37,714 nucleotides of DNA from an uncultured Lachnoclostridium sp. (GTDB lineage Bacteria > Bacillota > Clostridia > Lachnospirales > Lachnospiraceae): the NCBI GenBank assembly GCA_902464595.1, contig CABQJX010000012.1, forward strand, positions 1-37,714, given 5' to 3'. Of the stretch, positions 6,848 to 16,508 are shown one piece after another. Below the pieces are notes generated by a model that was not told where the DNA came from, made no database searches, and saw only the letters and a list, made by a program, of their open reading frames with translations. A program made the translations under genes and the position numbers. Each line of letters starts with the position of its first letter. The first letter of the stretch is position 1.

Positions 6848-8209
6848 CTATACCCCTTCCTGTGCCAGCGGCTTGATCTTTTCTACATAAATTTTGCGGA
6901 ACAGCAGGGTGCTGAGTACGACCGAGGCGATCTCCGCAATGGGGATAGAGAACCATACAGCGGGAAGGCCGGAGGCTTTGGCGAAGAACCATGCCATAGG
7001 CAGGATGCAGACAAGCTGTCTGGCGGCGGATACCATGAGGCTGTACATTCCATTTCCCAGAGCCTGGAATACAGAGCCTACGATGATGCAATATCCGGCA
7101 AAGATAAAGCTGAGGCTGATGATCCGAAGGGCGGGAACTCCTACCTCCAGCATATGGGCGTCTGCCTGGAACAGCATTAAGAGCTGGGCTGGTATGGTGT
7201 GGAAGATCACCAGGCCTAAAAGCATGATCGTGACAGCGATCCCGATGCTCAGGCGCACGGTTTCCATGATCCGCTTTTTGCTGCGGGCGCCGTAGTTGTA
7301 GGCCACAATGGGAACCATTCCGTTGTTGAGGCCGAAGATCGGCATGAAAATGAAGCTTTGGAGTTTAAAGTATACGCCAAATACGGCCACAGCCGTCTCT
7401 GAAAATCCAATGAGGATCTTGTTCATTCCGAAGGTCATCACAGAGCTGATGGACTGCATGATAATGGAAGGAACGCCTACCTGGTAAATGGTGGAGATTG
7501 TCTTCCAGTGAGGGGAGAAGCCCCGCAGGCGGATCTGTACTTCCTTATTTTTAGCATGGTTGAAGAACATTGCTAAAAGCATGGCCATGATCTGGCCGAA
7601 TACGGTAGCTGCCGCCGCTCCCTGGATCCCCATTTTCGGCATGCCGCAGAGGCCGAAGATCAAGATAGGATCCATAATGATATTGATGATAGCTCCCACA
7701 CCCTGGGTGATCATGCAGTAGAACGTCTGTCCGGTGGATTGGAGGATGCGCTCATACATCATTTCAAGGAAGATGCCAAAGCTGAAGATGCAGACAATCT
7801 GCAGATACTGCACTCCATATTCAATGATCACAGGATTGGAGGTTTGGCTTTCAAAAAAGATCCGTGCTCCGAATATGCCAAAAAGGGCAAAGATCACAAA
7901 ATTTAAAAACGCCAGAAAGAGACCGTTGACCGCTGCCAGGTTAGCGGTCTCCTGTTTTTTTTCTCCCAGGGAACGGGATAATAGGGCGTTGACACCCACG
8001 CAGGTTCCCACCGATACAGCGATGATCAGATTTTGGATGGGGAAGGCCATGGACACTGCAGTCAGGGCTGCCTGGTCAATGCTGGCCACAAAAATACTGT
8101 CCACAATGTTATAAAGCGCCTGAACCAGCATGGAGATGATCATAGGCAGGGACATAGAAATAAGGAGCCGGTTGATGGGCATGACGCCCATTTTGTTCTC
8201 TTGCGACAT
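6848..8209 (-). CDS. MATE family efflux transporter
   Basis: This 453-aa protein has about twelve membrane helices in two homologous halves. MATE features seen are the N-terminal LLISMSLPMIISMLVQALYNIVDSIF segment, NALLSRSLGEKK and the mid-protein MDPILIFG. The family exports cationic drugs or metabolites in exchange for Na+ or H+. AGGA lies about 10 nt before ATG (8209). It has its own promoter at 8293-8321 and is convergent with the permease gene, with no clear terminator between them. The substrate cannot be predicted. Confidence 0.9.
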   Translation of the reverse strand: MSQENKMGVMPINRLLISMSLPMIISMLVQALYNIVDSIFVASIDQAALTAVSMAFPIQNLIIAVSVGTCVGVNALLSRSLGEKKQETANLAAVNGLFLAFLNFVIFALFGIFGARIFFESQTSNPVIIEYGVQYLQIVCIFSFGIFLEMMYERILQSTGQTFYCMITQGVGAIINIIMDPILIFGLCGMPKMGIQGAAAATVFGQIMAMLLAMFFNHAKNKEVQIRLRGFSPHWKTISTIYQVGVPSIIMQSISSVMTFGMNKILIGFSETAVAVFGVYFKLQSFIFMPIFGLNNGMVPIVAYNYGARSKKRIMETVRLSIGIAVTIMLLGLVIFHTIPAQLLMLFQADAHMLEVGVPALRIISLSFIFAGYCIIVGSVFQALGNGMYSLMVSAARQLVCILPMAWFFAKASGLPAVWFSIPIAEIASVVLSTLLFRKIYVEKIKPLAQEGV

Positions 8210-8292
8210 GTGTTCAAATCCTTTCTCGTTTGTGATTTAGAAGTGGTTAAAATGTGATTTTATGGAATCGTTTTGTTTTTTTCGATCACGCC

Positions 8293-8321
8293 ACTATAAC
8301 ATATCGGGGAACACAAGTCAA
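8293..8321 (-). promoter_or_regulatory. Promoter of the MATE gene
   Basis: On the minus strand, -35 TTGACT (8316-8321), a 17-bp spacer and -10 TATAGT (8293-8298), about 80 bp before the start codon. Confidence 0.65.
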
Positions 8322-8451
8322 TGGTTATCATTGTCTGAGTTTCTGTATTTGACCGCTTTCTTTTTGATTGAGGTGGAAAGGGATCTTCTGCCCCTGTTTT
8401 TTGAGGAGGCTTGTGATTAAAATAACGTACCTGTTAAAAAAATACTTTTTA

Positions 8452-8479
8452 TTGAAATAAATTATCTTTATGGTAGAAT
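8452..8479 (+). promoter_or_regulatory. Promoter of the molybdenum/formate operon
   Basis: -35 TTGAAA (8452-8457), a 16-bp spacer and -10 TAGAAT (8474-8479). A 5' leader of about 120 nt precedes the first gene. It is the only good promoter I see before the mob-moeA-focA-oxidoreductase-fdhF series. Confidence 0.55.
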
Positions 8480-8607
8480 GAATAAATATGTGCAACAAAA
8501 TGCAGAAAAATTTAGCTTTCTGACCTGAAAAAACAGGAAAAATTTTGGTTTCATAGATATTTTATACATGAAACGGGAATGAAAATCAGAGAGCCTCAGG
8601 AGCGGAG

Positions 8608-9801
8608 ATGGAGATGAATGTGGGTTATCTCATTTTATCCGGGGGGAAAAGCCGGAGAATGGGAAGAAAAAAGGAACTCCTGAGGCTTGGGGAGGATACG
8701 TTTTTGGGCAGGCTGATCCGGGAGCTTGGAGAAGGAGCGGAGTGCCTTGTATCTGTGGACCAGAGAGAGGATCATGAAGAAGCAGGGATTCCTATGGTGG
8801 AGGATCTTTACAGAGACTGCGGCCCCATGTCAGGGATCTACAGTGCTCTTTTGCAGTGCCGGTCAGAGGCACTGGTAACGGTTCCCTGTGATGTTCCCTT
8901 ATTTAGCCGGGAGCTGGCTGAGAGGCTTGCAGGAGCCTTGCGGGAAGAAATGGATGCAGTTGTATCTGTGACAAAGGACGGACGGCTTCATCCCCTTTGC
9001 GGTATCTACAGAAAAAGCTGCCTTCCGGTTTTAAAAGGCTGCCTGGAAGAAAAAAGGCTGCGCATGATGGACGCTCTGGCGCAAATGCAGGTGGGAATGT
9101 TCTTTGCCGGGGAGGCTTCCTGGCAGCTTCGGAATATAAATACGCCTCAGGATTACAGGGAGCTGACAGGGGAAGAAATGGGAAAGAACGAAGTTCCCAT
9201 TTTAGCGGTCTGTGGCTGGAAAAATTCGGGAAAAACTACGCTTTTGGAAAAGCTGATTTCTATTTTCCGCAAACGGGGACTTCGTGTGGCTGCAATTAAG
9301 CATGAGGGACACTGCTTTGAGGCAGACGTACCGGGTACAGACAGCTGGCGTTATCTCCAGGCAGGAGCAGAATCTTCCCTTATTTTTGATCAGGAAAAAT
9401 TTTCCCTCACCCAAAGGGGAAGGTTTGACGCCGAGGCGGCGGAAAGGGCGGTAAAGGGGGCAGATCTGGTTCTCTTAGAGGGATTTAAATATTCCGATTA
9501 CCCAAAGCTGGAGCTGGTCCGGAGGGGGACAGGGCAGCCACCCATCGAAGGGCTGACAAACCGGCTTGCCTATGTGACTGACTGGGGGGAGGAGGCCTTC
9601 CGGGAGGGGAGGGAATTTTTGCTGGGCCTTCCTGTCCTGGACATGAACCGGGAGCAGGAGATAGCGGATTTTATCATGAAAGCGTGGAGAGAAGGAAAAC
9701 TGCATGTCCCAAAACAGCAGAGGGATCAGGGCGGCTGGCTTTCCAGCGGTCCGCAGGAAAAGGAAGCGGAACAGGAAAGAAACCGCAAAAATATAGAATA
9801 A
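8608..9801 (+). CDS. mobAB: MobA-MobB fusion: molybdenum cofactor nucleotidyltransferase plus GTP-binding protein
   Basis: This 397-aa protein joins two domains. Residues 1-190 are MobA-like (LILSGGKSRRMGRKKE, then DCGPMSGIYSAL and VPCDVPLF), which attaches GMP to molybdopterin to form the dinucleotide cofactor. Residues 195-365 are MobB-like, with P-loop GWKNSGKTTLLEKL, an AIKHEGHCFEAD block and LVLLEGFKYSDYPKLELVR. A charged tail follows. AGGAG lies five bases before ATG 8608. It is the first gene of the formate island, with moeA 18 nt downstream, so its obvious client is the FdhF encoded in the same operon. Fusions of MobA and MobB are known; I infer guanylyl rather than cytidylyl transfer because FdhF-type enzymes use bis-MGD. 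Confidence 0.9.
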   Translation: MEMNVGYLILSGGKSRRMGRKKELLRLGEDTFLGRLIRELGEGAECLVSVDQREDHEEAGIPMVEDLYRDCGPMSGIYSALLQCRSEALVTVPCDVPLFSRELAERLAGALREEMDAVVSVTKDGRLHPLCGIYRKSCLPVLKGCLEEKRLRMMDALAQMQVGMFFAGEASWQLRNINTPQDYRELTGEEMGKNEVPILAVCGWKNSGKTTLLEKLISIFRKRGLRVAAIKHEGHCFEADVPGTDSWRYLQAGAESSLIFDQEKFSLTQRGRFDAEAAERAVKGADLVLLEGFKYSDYPKLELVRRGTGQPPIEGLTNRLAYVTDWGEEAFREGREFLLGLPVLDMNREQEIADFIMKAWREGKLHVPKQQRDQGGWLSSGPQEKEAEQERNRKNIE

Positions 9802-9819
9802 AGGAACGAAGCAGAGAGT

Positions 9820-11034
9820 ATGAGTATGGAAATAAAAACAATGGAAGATGGGGCCAGGGCTCTCGTAGAGCTTGTCCGTCCGGTTGGGACAGAAGAAATC
9901 CCTCTTACAGCGGCCTGGGGCCGTGTATGTGCTCAGGATGTGAGGGCAAATCACCCAGTACCGCCTTTTCGGCGAAGCGCCTTTGACGGGTTTGCCCTTT
10001 GCACGGCAGATACAGCCGATGCATCCCCGGAGCATCCGGTCACTCTGAGGATCACAGAGAAACTGGGGGCGGGCGACAGCCCCCAAAAGGCTGTGACCTG
10101 CGGATGGGCAGCCAGGATTATGACAGGAGCTGCAGTGCCGGAGGGGGCCGACGGGGTAGTCATGCATGAAAAGACAGTATTTACGGAGGAAAGCGTTACC
10201 CTGACAGAGCCTGTGGCTCCGGGAAATATAGTGGGAGCAGGCGAGGATTCAGCGGTGGGGAAGCTGCTGGCGCAGAAAGGACAGCGCCTGTCCCCGTCTT
10301 CGATCGCTCAGATCGCCGGGCAGGGAAGAAAGACTGTGACCGTCTATAAAAAGCCAAGAGCTGCCCTGATCAGTACGGGGAGTGAACTGCTGCCAGTGGG
10401 ATCCGATCCCGTTTACGGAAAAATTTATAATACAAATCCCTATCTTTTGGGGGGATATTTGGAGAAATATGGGATACAGCCGGAATATCTGGGGATTGTC
10501 CCAGATGATTTGGAGCAGCTGCGTGCAGCTGTGGGACAGGCAATGGAGGAGTACGATATTGTCCTGACCACAGGCGGCGTGTCAGCAGGAGATTACGATC
10601 ATATGCCTCAGGCAGCCAGGGAGATTGGGGGGCAGATCTTGTTCCACAAGCTGAAATTTAAGCCGGGAGGAGCTATGCTGGCAGCCTGTCGGAGGGGAAA
10701 GCTCCTTTTGGCCCTGTCAGGAAATCCGGGAGCGGCTGCTACAGGGCTTTTATGTGTAGGCCTTCCCTGCCTGAAGCGTATGTGCGGTTTGACCCAGACA
10801 GAGCTTTTATGCACCACAGCCCTTTTGGGGGCAGATTTTCCAAAAGCCAGCGCCAGAGAGCGGATCGTAAAGGGAAAAGCAGAGTTTCATGAGGGGATGC
10901 TTTATTTTATCCCTTCCGGGAACCAGTATAATGGCTCTGTGTCTTCTATGGAAGAATGTGACCTTTTGGCGGTAATCCCTGCAGGGAGCGGCCCGCTTCC
11001 AAAAGGAAGCCGCCTAAAGGTGCATTTATTATAA
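9820..11034 (+). CDS. moeA: Molybdopterin molybdenumtransferase MoeA
   Basis: This 404-aa protein has the usual MoeA length and domain order. The N-terminal region has VPPFRRSAFDGFAL, followed by the IMTGAAVPEGADGVV segment. The central MoCF-binding domain holds ALISTGSELLP, YNTNPYLL, VLTTGGVSAGDYD and ALSGNPGAA. A small C-terminal barrel ends KGSRLKVHLL. It inserts molybdate into adenylylated molybdopterin. It sits between the mob fusion and focA on the same strand, with short gaps. An in-frame ATG at 9826 is an alternative start. No moaA, moaC or mog gene is present here, so early cofactor synthesis must be encoded elsewhere. Confidence 0.93.
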   Translation: MSMEIKTMEDGARALVELVRPVGTEEIPLTAAWGRVCAQDVRANHPVPPFRRSAFDGFALCTADTADASPEHPVTLRITEKLGAGDSPQKAVTCGWAARIMTGAAVPEGADGVVMHEKTVFTEESVTLTEPVAPGNIVGAGEDSAVGKLLAQKGQRLSPSSIAQIAGQGRKTVTVYKKPRAALISTGSELLPVGSDPVYGKIYNTNPYLLGGYLEKYGIQPEYLGIVPDDLEQLRAAVGQAMEEYDIVLTTGGVSAGDYDHMPQAAREIGGQILFHKLKFKPGGAMLAACRRGKLLLALSGNPGAAATGLLCVGLPCLKRMCGLTQTELLCTTALLGADFPKASARERIVKGKAEFHEGMLYFIPSGNQYNGSVSSMEECDLLAVIPAGSGPLPKGSRLKVHLL

Positions 11035-11062
11035 AAAAGATAAAGGATAGGGGGAGAGTGAC

Positions 11063-11875
11063 ATGAATTCACCAAAAGAAGTAGCAAACAACTATATTGC
11101 CATTGGAAAGGGGAAGGTAAACACACCTGTAGCAAAAATGCTTGTTCTGGGGATCCTGGCAGGTGCTTTTATCGCTATGGCAGGCATCGGGTGCACGACG
11201 GTAGCCGTTTCCGTACCTCTCGCGTCTGTGGGGAAATTTGTAGGGGCCTGCGTGTTCCCGGGAGGGCTGGCTATGGTGCTGTTAGCCGGAAGCGAGCTGT
11301 TTACAGGCAACTGCCTGTTAGTGATCCCGCTTTTGAAAAAAGAGATTTCCCTTTCAGGCATGTTAAAAAACTGGGTGGTCGTATATCTGGGGAATTTGAT
11401 CGGAGGCATAGCGGTGGCAGCTGTCTGCGTGTTCAGCCATCAGGTCTCTCTCTTTGGAAACCAGCTGGCAGTATCCGTCATCAGCACAGCGGCAGGAAAG
11501 ACAGCGCTTTCCTTTGGAGACGCCTTTTTAAAGGGCGTGGCCTGCAATTTCCTGGTATGTATCGCTGTGTGGATCTCCTTTGCAGCAAAGCAGGTATCTT
11601 CTAAGATTGCCGGACTGTTTTTCCCGATCATGATGTTTGTGCTCTGCGGATTTGAACACAGCATTGCAAATATGTATTACATAGCAGCCGGGCTGTTTGC
11701 CAAGGGAAATGAAACATACATGGCGGCAGCCGCAGCAGCCGGAGTGGATGTGTCTAGCCTGACCTGGGGAGCCATGTTTATGAAAAACCTGCTTCCTGTG
11801 ACGCTGGGCAATATCGTGGGAGGCGCAGTGTGCGTGGGAATGGCATACTGGTTTGTTTATTTAAAGGAAGATTAG
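11063..11875 (+). CDS. focA: Formate/nitrite channel family protein (FocA type)
   Basis: This 270-aa protein has six membrane segments typical of the FNT family, including LAGAFIAMAGIGCT, the GSELFTGNCLLV loop and the conserved His in GFEHSIANMY. FNT pentamers pass formate, nitrite or hydrosulfide; those lying beside formate dehydrogenase normally carry formate. GGGGGAGAG precedes ATG 11063. It lies between moeA and the flavoprotein in one apparent operon, which supports formate as substrate in either direction. Confidence 0.9.
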   Translation: MNSPKEVANNYIAIGKGKVNTPVAKMLVLGILAGAFIAMAGIGCTTVAVSVPLASVGKFVGACVFPGGLAMVLLAGSELFTGNCLLVIPLLKKEISLSGMLKNWVVVYLGNLIGGIAVAAVCVFSHQVSLFGNQLAVSVISTAAGKTALSFGDAFLKGVACNFLVCIAVWISFAAKQVSSKIAGLFFPIMMFVLCGFEHSIANMYYIAAGLFAKGNETYMAAAAAAGVDVSSLTWGAMFMKNLLPVTLGNIVGGAVCVGMAYWFVYLKED

Positions 11876-11923
11876 GGCCGTCAGGCTTTAAGCGTAGAAT
11901 CAAAGTAAAGGGAAAGGATAAAT

Positions 11924-13759
11924 ATGAGCAAATTATACTTGTCAGATCCGTCAGGATATGAAGTGAAAATGAATGAGATCGCGCGGCATTTCTCCCACAA
12001 GGTAGAAGTGTATCCGCCGGGAAGCTGCCCGCTTACCCTGCAGCTTTCTATGCTGCAGACAGCGGCCGGGGAGACCTGCGGAAAATGTGTGCCCTGCCGG
12101 GACGGCCTGCCCTTAGTGGCAAGGCTTATGCAGAAGGTGTTAGATGGCCGGGCCACAGAGAAGACTTTGGAAAATATTAAAATGATGGCAACCCTGATCC
12201 GGGATTCAGCAGACTGTGCCATTGGCTGGAATGCAGCAGACGAGGTTTTAAAGGGGCTGGAGCTCTTTGCCGATGAGTACAGAAGCCACATTGAAAACCG
12301 TAAATGCCAGGACTTTATAGAACAGAAGGTTCCGTGTATCTATCTCTGTCCGGCCCATGTAAATATTCCGGGATATATTGCCCTGGTGGGCAAGGAGGAT
12401 TATGCGGGGGCGATCAATCTGATCCGCCGTGACAATCCCTTCCCTACAGCCTGCGCTATGGTGTGCGAGCATCCTTGTGAGGAGCGGTGCCGGAGAAAAA
12501 TGCTGGAATCTCCCATCAATATCCGCGCGCTGAAAAAATATGCGGTGGATCAGGTTCCAGCAGATCAGGTAGAAACACCTGCGCCCAATCCGTCCACAGG
12601 AAAGTCCATCGGCGTCATCGGAGGAGGCCCCAGCGGCCTGACCGCCGCCTATTTCCTGGCTCTTATGGGCCACAAGGTGGTTGTATATGAGACTCATGAC
12701 AAGCTGGGCGGCATGCTGCGCTACGGTATCCCCAATTACCGCTTCCCCAAAGACCGTCTGGATGAGGACATCCGGGCAATTTTGAATGCCGGGGATATTG
12801 AGGTAGTCTATCATGTGACCATCGGAAAGGACATTACCATTGAGGAGGTTCAGAAGCGCCACGACGCCATCTATGTGGCGATTGGAGCCCAGGCTGGAAA
12901 GACCCTGCGGCTTCCTGGAGCTGACGCTAAAAATGTAGTGTCCGCTGTTGAGATCTTAGATCAGATCGGAAACGGAAATCTGCCGGACTATACGGGAAAA
13001 CGTGTGTTAGTTGTCGGAGGCGGAAACGTAGCCATGGACTGTGCCAGAAGTGCGGTGCGCTGCAATGCCGAGGAGGTATCCATTGTATACCGCAGACGTC
13101 AGAAGGATATGACTGCCCTGGAGTCTGAGGTGGAGTCCGCAGTTATGGAGGGCATCGCCCTGGTGACTCTGCAGGCTCCGGTGGAGATCAAAAAGGATGC
13201 AGAGGGAAATTGTACCGCTCTTGTGACCCAGCCACAGATGATCAGCGCTTACAGGGGAGACCGTCCGGCTCCGAAGGATGCCAGCAAGCCCCAGCAGGAA
13301 TTTCCGGCGGATGTGATCATGATCGCAGTGGGACAGGATATTGTATCTGCCCCCTTTGAGGAATTTGGCATCCCGGCTAACCGGGGCGTGCTTCAGGCAG
13401 GCCTGGATACAGCAGTAGAGGGAATGCCAGGTGTATTTACCGGCGGAGACTGTGCAACCGGCCCGGCTACGGTGATCCGTGCCATTGCAGCCGGCAAGGT
13501 GGCTGCCCATAATATCGACGAATATCTGGGATACCATCACACGCTGACCTGCGATGTGACTGTACCGGAGCCCGCAGAAAATCTCAGGACATTTATGGGA
13601 CGTACAGAGATCGGCGAGCGCCCGGCCTTTATCAGGAAAAAGGATTTTGAGCATGTGGAGGAGCTTCTGACCCACGAGGAGGCCATGCAGGAGGCAGGGC
13701 GCTGCCTGCGCTGCGACCACTTTGGCTGTGGAGCCATGGAAGGAGGAATCGATCGATGA
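11924..13759 (+). CDS. NuoF C-terminal 4Fe-4S domain fused to a GltD/NfnB-like FAD-NAD(P) oxidoreductase
   Basis: This 611-aa protein has three parts. Residues 30-125 match the NuoF C-terminal N3-cluster domain (CGKCVPC at 52-58, fourth ligand Cys98 in DCAIG). The NADH- and FMN-binding core of NuoF is absent. Residues 130-215 are a GltD-type iron-sulfur helical domain (CIYLCP; CAMVCEHPCEERC). Residues 225-590 hold an FAD motif (GVIGGGPSGLTAAY, about 228) and a second dinucleotide motif (LVVGGGNVAMDCARSAVR, about 360) with YRRR after it. A CLRCDHFGC motif sits near the C-terminus. It overlaps fdhF by ATGA (13756-13759), so the two are translationally coupled. It is very likely the electron-transfer subunit linking FdhF to NAD(P)H; whether NAD or NADP is used cannot be settled here. 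Confidence 0.85.
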   Translation: MSKLYLSDPSGYEVKMNEIARHFSHKVEVYPPGSCPLTLQLSMLQTAAGETCGKCVPCRDGLPLVARLMQKVLDGRATEKTLENIKMMATLIRDSADCAIGWNAADEVLKGLELFADEYRSHIENRKCQDFIEQKVPCIYLCPAHVNIPGYIALVGKEDYAGAINLIRRDNPFPTACAMVCEHPCEERCRRKMLESPINIRALKKYAVDQVPADQVETPAPNPSTGKSIGVIGGGPSGLTAAYFLALMGHKVVVYETHDKLGGMLRYGIPNYRFPKDRLDEDIRAILNAGDIEVVYHVTIGKDITIEEVQKRHDAIYVAIGAQAGKTLRLPGADAKNVVSAVEILDQIGNGNLPDYTGKRVLVVGGGNVAMDCARSAVRCNAEEVSIVYRRRQKDMTALESEVESAVMEGIALVTLQAPVEIKKDAEGNCTALVTQPQMISAYRGDRPAPKDASKPQQEFPADVIMIAVGQDIVSAPFEEFGIPANRGVLQAGLDTAVEGMPGVFTGGDCATGPATVIRAIAAGKVAAHNIDEYLGYHHTLTCDVTVPEPAENLRTFMGRTEIGERPAFIRKKDFEHVEELLTHEEAMQEAGRCLRCDHFGCGAMEGGIDR

Positions 13760-16464
13760 TTCATGTAACAATAGATGGAATAAAAATAGAGGCGAAAGAG
13801 AATCAGACCATTCTCCAGGCTGCTAAGGAAAACGGCATCCGTATCCCGACCCTTTGTTTTCTGGAGGGCGTCAATGAGATCGGTTCCTGCCGGATCTGCG
13901 TGGTGGAGGTAGAGGGAAAAGCCGCCCTCATGACCGCCTGCAATACCGTTGTGCGGGAGGGGATGAATATTAAGACCAACAGCCCTTCTGTGATCGAGGC
14001 CCGTAAAAACACCCTTCATCTTCTCATGGCGGAGCACAAGACCAACTGCTTTAAGTGTGTGAAGAATGGGGCATGTGAGCTTCAGGCCCTGGCCAGGGAA
14101 TATGGCATTGACGTGCCTAATTTTAAGCCATCCCACGGTGATGTTCAGCATGAGCCTTTAAACGACAATCCATTTTTATCCTATGACGCCAGCCTTTGTA
14201 TCCAGTGCCAGCGCTGTATCAATACATGTGCCAAGGTGACGGGACGCCATGCGCTGTCTATTGAGAAAAATGGATCCCGCGTCTATGTGAAGACTCCATT
14301 TGGAGAAAATTGGAAGGAGAGCCTCTGCGAATCCTGTGGAAACTGTGCCCAGGCATGTCCGACCGGCGCTCTGGTGATCAAGCGCAGAAAGAATTACCGC
14401 AACTGGGAGATCAAGAAGGTCCGCACCACCTGTCCTCACTGTGCGACAGGCTGTCAGATGGATCTGATCGTAAAGGACGGGAAGATTGTGGATGTATGGG
14501 GCGCTGACGGTCCCTCCAACCATGGGCTGCTCTGCGTGAAGGGCCGCAGCGGTTCCTTCGATTTTGTGGACTGTGAGGATCGTATCCGCTACCCGCTGAT
14601 CAAGAATCAGGAGACAGGGGAGTTTGAGCGTGCCACCTGGGATGAAGCCCTGGATCTGGTTGCAGGTAAATTTTCAGAGATCAAAGAACAATACGGAGGT
14701 GAGGCACTGGCCGGTTTTGCCTGCTCCCGCTCTACCAATGAGGACATCTATATGCTCCAGAAAATGGTGAGAACGGCGTTCCAGAGCAACAACACGGATA
14801 ACTGTGCCCGCGTTTGACATGCTCCTACTGTTGCCGGTCTGGCAACCACATTAGGCTCAGGAGCCATGACAAATACCATTTACGATATTACCCACGAATC
14901 CGATGTGATCATGCTGGTTGGTTCTAACCCAGAGCATGCCCACCCTGTCCTTGGAATGCAGGTACGGCAGGCGGTTCAGAGAGGCGCAAAGCTCATTGTG
15001 GTGGATCCCAGAGAGATTGACCTGTGTAAGGATGCGGATGTCCACTTAAAGCTGAGGCCGGGAACCAATGTGGCCTTTGCAAACGGCATGATGCATATCT
15101 TCATTGAAGAAGATCTGATCGATCACAAATTTATTGAGGAGCGTACAGAGAATTTTGAGGCCATCAAGGAGATGGTAAAGGATTATACGCCGGAGAAGGT
15201 GGCTGAGATCTGCCATATCGACGCCGATATGCTGAGAGAAGCGGCCCGCCTTTATGCGTTGGCGGATCGTGCGCCTATCATGTACTGTCTGGGCGTTACC
15301 GAACATCACACGGGAACCGAGGGCGTTATGTCCCTGTCCAATATGGCTATGATGGTAGGAAAGCTGGGACGCCCTGGCTGCGGCGTAAATCCGATCCGCG
15401 GTCAGAACAACGTTCAGGGCGCCTGCGATATGGGAGCTTCTCCGAATCAGTTCCCAGGTTATCAGAATCTGGATAAGCCAGGTGTGATGGAGAAATTCGA
15501 GGAAGCCTGGGGCGTGGAGCTGAACCACAAGATTGGAACGAAGGCAACCGACTGCTTCCCGAAGATGATCACAGGGGAGATCAAGGGCCTGTTCCTGTTT
15601 GGAGAGGATCCTGTAAGAACCGATCCCAATACCAGCCATGTAATCAAGGCGTTAAAGTCCTTGGATTTCTTTGTGGTAGACGAGCTCTTTATGACAGAGA
15701 CTGCAAAGCTGGCAGACGTGATCCTTCCAGGCCGCTCTTATGCGGAAAAAGAGGGAACCTTTACCAATACGGAGCGCCGGGTACAGCGTGTGAGAAAGGC
15801 TGTGGAGATTGAGGGAGAGACAAAGCCGGATACATGGATCTTTACTGAGATCATGAACCGTATGGGCTATCAGCAGCCGCACCTTACCCCTGCTAAGATT
15901 ATGGACGAGATCGCTTCTGTTACTCCGTCCTTCGGCGGGATCAGCCATCGGAGACTGGACAGCAAGGAGGTAGCCGGACAGGGGCTTCAGTGGCCGTGTC
16001 CAACGAAGGATCACCCGGGAACTCCTATCATGCATGTGGGCAAATTTGCCAGAGGACTGGGATATTTCCGTCCGGCTGCCTACACTCCGTCTATGGAGCT
16101 TCCTGATGAGGAATACCCGCTTATCATGATGACCGGACGTATCCTTTACCATTACAATGCCTGTGCTATGACAGATAAGACCGCCGGGATCAATGAGATC
16201 GCCGGAGAGTCCTTTATCGAGATCAATACAGATGATGCGGCTTCCCTGGGAATTGAGAATGGGGAAATGGTTTCTATTTCCTCCAGGCGAGGAACCATCG
16301 AGGCTAAGGCTGTGGTATCGGATAAGACAAATCCAGGGGAATGCTGGATGCCGTTCCATTACATAGAAGGCGGGGCCAACTGGCTCACCAGCGATGCGCT
16401 GGACGCGATTTCCAGCACACCGGAATACAAGGTTTGCACGGTCAGGATTGAAAAAAAGAAATAG
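13756..16464 (+). CDS. fdhF: Selenocysteine formate dehydrogenase, molybdopterin catalytic subunit (UGA read as Sec)
   Basis: The frame is interrupted only by TGA at 14815-14817, within DNCARV-U-HAPTVAG, exactly at the catalytic Sec of FdhF. Reading it as Sec354 gives 902 aa. Order of domains: NuoG-like 2Fe-2S ferredoxin (Cys34, 45, 48, 62); His-Cys3 cluster (His94, Cys98, 101, 107); two 4Fe-4S motifs (CIQCQRCINTC, CESCGNCAQACP); the molybdopterin 4Fe-4S domain (CPHCATGC); the molybdopterin domain with His355 after Sec and the RGQNNVQGACDMG segment holding the catalytic Arg; and a C-terminal dinucleotide-binding domain. It interconverts formate and CO2. The extra N-terminal clusters indicate transfer to a soluble partner, the overlapping upstream flavoprotein. 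The SECIS hairpin is listed separately. No sel genes lie in the window. Confidence 0.95.
14815..14846 (+). promoter_or_regulatory. Selenocysteine UGA and bacterial SECIS hairpin
   Basis: TGA (14815-14817) is followed 12 nt later by GTTGCC (14830-14835), loop GGTCT (14836-14840) and GGCAAC (14841-14846). This is a perfect 6-bp stem with the GGTCT apical loop, as in the E. coli fdhF SECIS recognised by SelB. The sequence lies inside the coding frame, as bacterial SECIS elements do. Confidence 0.92.
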
Positions 16465-16508
16465 CAAAAGAATGATTAAGCGAATGACCAGACGATAAAC
16501 ATTCAGTC

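Larger units (their letters stand above)
8210..8607. other. Intergenic region between divergent MATE and mobA-mobB genes
   Basis: This 398-bp AT-rich stretch contains the two outward promoters listed separately. I looked for a molybdenum-cofactor riboswitch upstream of the mob gene and found no convincing match. The 5' leader (about 8486-8607) contains only a small CCTG/CAGG hairpin. No coding sequence was recognised. Confidence 0.6.

Noticed and set aside
8486..8607. Molybdenum cofactor riboswitch upstream of the mob gene
   Set aside because: I could not find the conserved stems or loop sequences of that RNA family; only a small hairpin is present.
13007..13771. Long minus-strand open frame over the flavoprotein gene
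   Set aside because: The plus-strand protein carries clear cofactor motifs throughout; the antisense product shows none.
14866..16464. Separate downstream gene starting at ATG 14866
   Set aside because: It is in the same frame as the upstream 13756 frame, the junction is a single TGA with a SECIS hairpin, and the protein continues the FdhF domain order. It is one selenoprotein, not a second gene or a pseudogene.
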